From Bacillota bacterium (GTDB lineage: Bacteria > Bacillota > Clostridia > Acetivibrionales > DSM-1351): a DNA stretch of 16,677 nt. Under the pieces are notes generated by a model. That model saw only the letters and a program-made list of their open reading frames with translations, made no database searches and was not told the origin of the DNA. The translations under genes were made by a program, and so were the position numbers. Within the stretch, counting starts at the first letter, position 1, and each line of letters opens with the position of its first letter. The stretch is taken from assembly GCA_023436485.1 (NCBI GenBank), contig JAEZIU010000124.1, forward strand, positions 1 through 16,677. The letters are read 5' to 3'. Below are positions 13,983 through 16,677 of the stretch, piece by piece.

Positions 13983-15014
13983 ATGAGGACAATCTTTGTA
14001 ACAGGTGGGGCAGGATTTATTGGTTCCACACTGGTAAAAAATTTGCATCGGAATACATCAGATATGGTGGTAAATATTGATAAGCTTACATATGCCGGGG
14101 ACTTGGAAAGCCTTTCCTGCATAGCAAATGACTCAAGGTATACTTTAGAGAGTGTAGACATTTGCGATGTTAAAAGGATATATGAGCTTTTTGAAAAGTA
14201 TAGGCCTTACCGAGTTCTACATTTGGCAGCAGAGTCACATGTTGATCGTTCCATATCCTCACCTATGGAGTTTATTGAGACAAATGTAAAGGGTACTTGC
14301 GTTCTTCTTGAATGCAGTCGTAGGTATTATGAAACATTATCTAAAGAAGAAAAGGATAGTTTCCGCTTTCTACATGTATCCACTGATGAGGTTTATGGAT
14401 ATTTGGGCAGCGAGGGATTCTTCACGGAGACAACCCCTTATTCTCCAAGTTCGCCCTATTCTGCAAGTAAGGCAGCTTCAGACCATATGGTACGTGCTTG
14501 GAACAGAACTTATGGAATACCCACAATTGTTACTAACTGTTCAAACAACTATGGGCCTTGGCAATTTCCTGAGAAGCTTATTCCTGTTACTATTATTTCA
14601 GCATTAAATGGACAGGCGATACCTGTTTATGGCGATGGAAGCAATGTCCGGGACTGGCTGTTTGTTGAGGACCATGTGCAGGCGCTTTGGAGTGTCTGCC
14701 AACATGGGAAGATTGGAGAAACATACAATATCGGCGGACATGGAGAAAAAAGTAATTTGGAGATTGTAAAGACAATTTGCTCAATATTGGATGACCTCCA
14801 ACCGTCAATATCAAAAAAACCATATTCAAGTCAGATTACTTTCATAAAGGATCGGCTCGGACACGATTTCAGATATGCAATTGACTCATCTAAAATTAAG
14901 AGAGAAATACGGTGGTTTCCAACACATACCTTGGAGGAAGGACTACGGGAAACTGTAAAATGGTATATAGAACACCAACAATGGTGTAAACGCCTTCAAA
15001 AAAAGAGGGGATAA
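13983..15014 (+). CDS. rfbB: dTDP-glucose 4,6-dehydratase
   Basis: A 343-residue extended short-chain dehydrogenase. ATG 13983 is chosen because TAGGAGGT (13972-13979) precedes it and the protein then opens with the expected MRTIFVTGGAGFIGS; an upstream TTG (13944) adds 13 unlikely residues. The NAD-binding motif is T7-G-G-A-G-F-I-G14, the catalytic residues are T134-D135-E136 (HVSTDEVYG) and Y159-x-x-x-K163 (YSASKAASDH), and the substrate-side segments NCSNNYGPWQFPEKLIP (185-201) and VYGDGSNVRDWLFVEDH (215-231) are intact. It converts dTDP-glucose to dTDP-4-keto-6-deoxyglucose, the precursor of dTDP-rhamnose and other deoxysugars for surface glycans. Its usual partners rmlA, rmlC and rmlD are not adjacent, which is unusual. 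Length matches the family. Confidence 0.95.
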   Translation: MRTIFVTGGAGFIGSTLVKNLHRNTSDMVVNIDKLTYAGDLESLSCIANDSRYTLESVDICDVKRIYELFEKYRPYRVLHLAAESHVDRSISSPMEFIETNVKGTCVLLECSRRYYETLSKEEKDSFRFLHVSTDEVYGYLGSEGFFTETTPYSPSSPYSASKAASDHMVRAWNRTYGIPTIVTNCSNNYGPWQFPEKLIPVTIISALNGQAIPVYGDGSNVRDWLFVEDHVQALWSVCQHGKIGETYNIGGHGEKSNLEIVKTICSILDDLQPSISKKPYSSQITFIKDRLGHDFRYAIDSSKIKREIRWFPTHTLEEGLRETVKWYIEHQQWCKRLQKKRG

Positions 15015-15092
15015 TCTTATTACATCCAGTGCACCATAGGTTTTGAAAAAAAGATAGCTTTGAAAGTACAATGAATATTAGGAGGAAGTGCA

Positions 15093-15446
15093 ATGGAAAA
15101 ACATCGAGTCTATACAATGAGCTTTGCAAGCGTATATCCACTATTAGTTGCAAAGGCAGAGAAAAAAGGACGTACTAAATCAGAAGTTGATGAAATCATT
15201 CACTGGTTAATGGGATATACTCAGGAAGAACTGGAGGAACAATTAGAAAAACAAACAGACTATGAGACCTTCATTAAAGAGGCTCCCCTCCTGAACCCAT
15301 CAAGAACTCTAATAAAGGGAGTTATCTGCGGTGTCAGAGTAGAAGATATAAAAGAGCCGACGATGCAGGAAATTCGATATTTGGATAAGTTGATTGATGA
15401 ACTGGCAAAAGGCAAATCTATGGATAAAATACTTCGAGAGAAATAA
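15093..15446 (+). CDS. DUF2200 family protein
   Basis: A 117-residue soluble protein with RBS AGGAGGA (15080-15086). The opening HRVYTMSFASVYPLLVAKAE, the EIIHWLMGYTQEELE segment (30-44) and the central FIKEAPLLNPSRTLIKGVIC-like stretch (61-80) match what I remember of the DUF2200 family, small bacterial proteins of unknown function. There is no signal peptide or TM segment, and the C-terminus is a charged helix. It is the first of a run of small, closely spaced same-strand genes, with 31 bases or so to the next. Family call is from memory; no function is proposed. Confidence 0.8.
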   Translation: MEKHRVYTMSFASVYPLLVAKAEKKGRTKSEVDEIIHWLMGYTQEELEEQLEKQTDYETFIKEAPLLNPSRTLIKGVICGVRVEDIKEPTMQEIRYLDKLIDELAKGKSMDKILREK

Positions 15447-15478
15447 TAAATAAAGTCTTTTGAGGAGATATAATCAGT

Positions 15479-16033
15479 ATGCTTACAAGAAAAATAATTT
15501 TAGATTTGGCAATTTCTTTAGACGGGTATATTGAGGGTAAAAACGGAGAAATTGACTGGTGTATAATGGATGAGGATATGGATTTCACCGGATTCTTAAA
15601 TAGTGTTGATACAATCCTTTATGGTAGGAAGTCTTATGACTTATGGGGAAAATACATCCCGGACAATGAAACTACTGATATGGAAAGAGAAACTTGGGAA
15701 TTGGTTCATAGTAAGAAGAAATATGTGTTTTCAAAAACGCTAACCAAGATAGATAGTGGCGTGCTGATAAATGACAATATAGCAGAAGAAATAAATAAAT
15801 TAAAGAGCGAACCGGGAAAGGATATTTGGCTGTATGGAGGGGCTAGTCTTATTACGACATTTATTAACTTAGGTCTTGTTGATGAGTATAGACTTTCAGT
15901 TCATCCTGTCATTTTAGGAGCAGGCAAACCTTTGTTTGTTGACATAAAACAAAGACGAGGGCTTAAACTAGTTGACACTAGGAGATTCTCTTCAGGTGTT
16001 GTTCAGCTCTGCTATCATCCGACTAATAAATAG
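15479..16033 (+). CDS. Dihydrofolate reductase-like protein (RibD C-terminal domain family)
   Basis: A 184-residue protein with RBS GAGGAG (15462-15467). Hallmarks of the RibD-C/YyaP-YwjB type reductase fold are present: an N-terminal strand LDLAISLDGYIEGKNGEIDW (8-27), the ILYGRKSYDLW segment (46-56), the glycine-rich nucleotide-binding stretch KDIWLYGGASLITTFINLGL (114-133), and LVDEYRLSVHPVILGAGKPLF (132-152). Family members bind NADPH and resemble DHFR, but most in this subgroup have no assigned substrate, and resistance to trimethoprim should not be assumed. Probably cytoplasmic. It sits 32 bases after DUF2200 and could be co-transcribed with it. Confidence 0.85.
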   Translation: MLTRKIILDLAISLDGYIEGKNGEIDWCIMDEDMDFTGFLNSVDTILYGRKSYDLWGKYIPDNETTDMERETWELVHSKKKYVFSKTLTKIDSGVLINDNIAEEINKLKSEPGKDIWLYGGASLITTFINLGLVDEYRLSVHPVILGAGKPLFVDIKQRRGLKLVDTRRFSSGVVQLCYHPTNK

Positions 16034-16087
16034 AATATCATCACACAATAAAGGTAACTATTTTAGCTAGTGCGAGGAGGATACATT

Positions 16088-16498
16088 ATGTGGCAATGCC
16101 CTGAATGTAAGCGACAATTCAAGAATACAAATCAAGACCATTACTGCGGTGAGCCGCCGAAAACGATTGATGCCTATATTGCTTCACAACCGGAGGAAGT
16201 TCAGCCGTTGTTAAATCAAGTCCGAGACACACTCCGTGATACACTTCCGTATGCGGAAGAACGTATTTCGTGGAGTATGCCAACTTTCTGGCGTAAACGA
16301 AATATAATCCACTTCGCGGCATTCAAAAAGCACATCGGCCTATACCCCGGAGATAAGGCTGTTGAGCATTTCATCGAAAGGCTTACGGAGTACAAAACAA
16401 GCAAAGGCGCCATACAGTTTCCGAATAACAAACCATTACCACTCCAGCTTATTGCCGAAATAGCGAAATGGTGTTATGATACCGGAAATTATGAATAA
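16088..16498 (+). CDS. Zinc-ribbon DUF1801 / YdhG-like protein
   Basis: A 136-residue protein. ATG 16088 is chosen because GAGGAGG (16074-16080) precedes it; an upstream in-frame start at 16070 would lie before the RBS. The N-terminus has a probable zinc site C4-x-x-C7 ... H18-x-C20. The remainder (from about 27) matches the DUF1801/YdhG fold: TIDAYIASQPEEVQPLLNQV (26-45), then the ISWSMPTFWRKRNIIHFAAF (59-78) and KHIGLYPGD (80-88) segments that are diagnostic to my eye. This family is sometimes called frataxin-like or iron-chaperone-like, but the function of this member is not established. Cytoplasmic. Confidence 0.8.
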   Translation: MWQCPECKRQFKNTNQDHYCGEPPKTIDAYIASQPEEVQPLLNQVRDTLRDTLPYAEERISWSMPTFWRKRNIIHFAAFKKHIGLYPGDKAVEHFIERLTEYKTSKGAIQFPNNKPLPLQLIAEIAKWCYDTGNYE

Positions 16499-16518
16499 TG
16501 TTATGGGGGATACCATAG

Positions 16519-16677
16519 ATGACAAACGAAAAATGCGACTTAGTACATTCAAACGGTGTTAAAGAAAAGAAAATGGAAGTAATTGATGGGTACACAATAA
16601 AATACCATGCTAACGGTAAAACTATGTGGTCTAAGGGGAAAATCATTAATGGTAACCCGGAAGGCTACTGGGAGTGG
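16519..16677 (+). CDS. MORN/YwqK-like repeat protein (3' partial)
   Basis: The ATG at 16519 follows GGGGA (16506-16510), 20 bases after the previous stop codon. The frame stays open for 53 codons to the window end. The segment GYTIKYHANGKTMWSKGKII and the following NGNPEGYWEW have the Y-x-x-N-G-K ... G-K-x-x-x-G-x-P-E-G-Y-W-E-W pattern of MORN-type repeats found in YwqK-like proteins. The rest of the repeats would lie beyond the window. The start is well supported; the function is unknown. Confidence 0.7.
   Translation, partial: MTNEKCDLVHSNGVKEKKMEVIDGYTIKYHANGKTMWSKGKIINGNPEGYWEW

Overview
The window looks like a chromosomal stretch from a low-GC, Gram-positive, plant-polysaccharide-degrading anaerobe of the Clostridia. 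A cellulolytic clostridium of the Ruminiclostridium/Acetivibrio type is the best guess, but this is inference. It rests on the AT-rich sequence, strong AGGAGG ribosome-binding sites ahead of nearly every gene, short T-tailed hairpin terminators, and a secreted GH11-CBM6-CE4 xylanase. I see no rRNA, tRNA, insertion sequence, phage gene or CRISPR array.

Layout: (1) 1-951 is the 3' part of a feruloyl-esterase (CE1) gene cut by the window edge, closed by a strong terminator. (2) 1328-4971 is a probable operon of a secreted, membrane-anchored AmpC/PBP-type serine hydrolase, an OmpR-family response regulator and a short-loop sensor kinase. It ends in a bidirectional terminator shared with (3), a secreted serpin on the minus strand (5105-6403). 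(4) Divergent from the serpin is a lipoprotein esterase of the CE1/esterase D fold (6640-7554). (5) 7555-8189 is a 635-base non-coding stretch holding a 25-bp wobble-rich hairpin, five copies of an operator-like repeat and a candidate promoter. (6) 8190-9881 encodes the trimodular xylanase/deacetylase. (7) 10171-11976 encodes an exported protein of about 14 Asp-box beta-propeller blades. (8) 12143-13639 (minus) is a six-TM chemoreceptor with no HAMP domain. (9) 13983-15014 is a solitary dTDP-glucose 4,6-dehydratase. (10) 15093 to the end holds a run of small same-strand genes: DUF2200, DHFR/RibD-like, a zinc-ribbon DUF1801-like protein, and a truncated MORN/YwqK-like protein.

The common theme of the left and centre is arabinoxylan breakdown. 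The xylanase cuts the backbone, its CE4 domain removes acetyl groups, the CE1 enzyme removes feruloyl cross-links, and the lipoprotein esterase may act on released esters at the cell surface. The serpin could protect such secreted enzymes from proteases. The serine hydrolase and two-component system look like a separate cell-envelope response unit.

The least explained parts are non-coding: the repeat array and hairpin before the xylanase, and the promoter-overlapping direct repeats before the lipoprotein esterase. All functions are read from motifs by eye; no searches were run.
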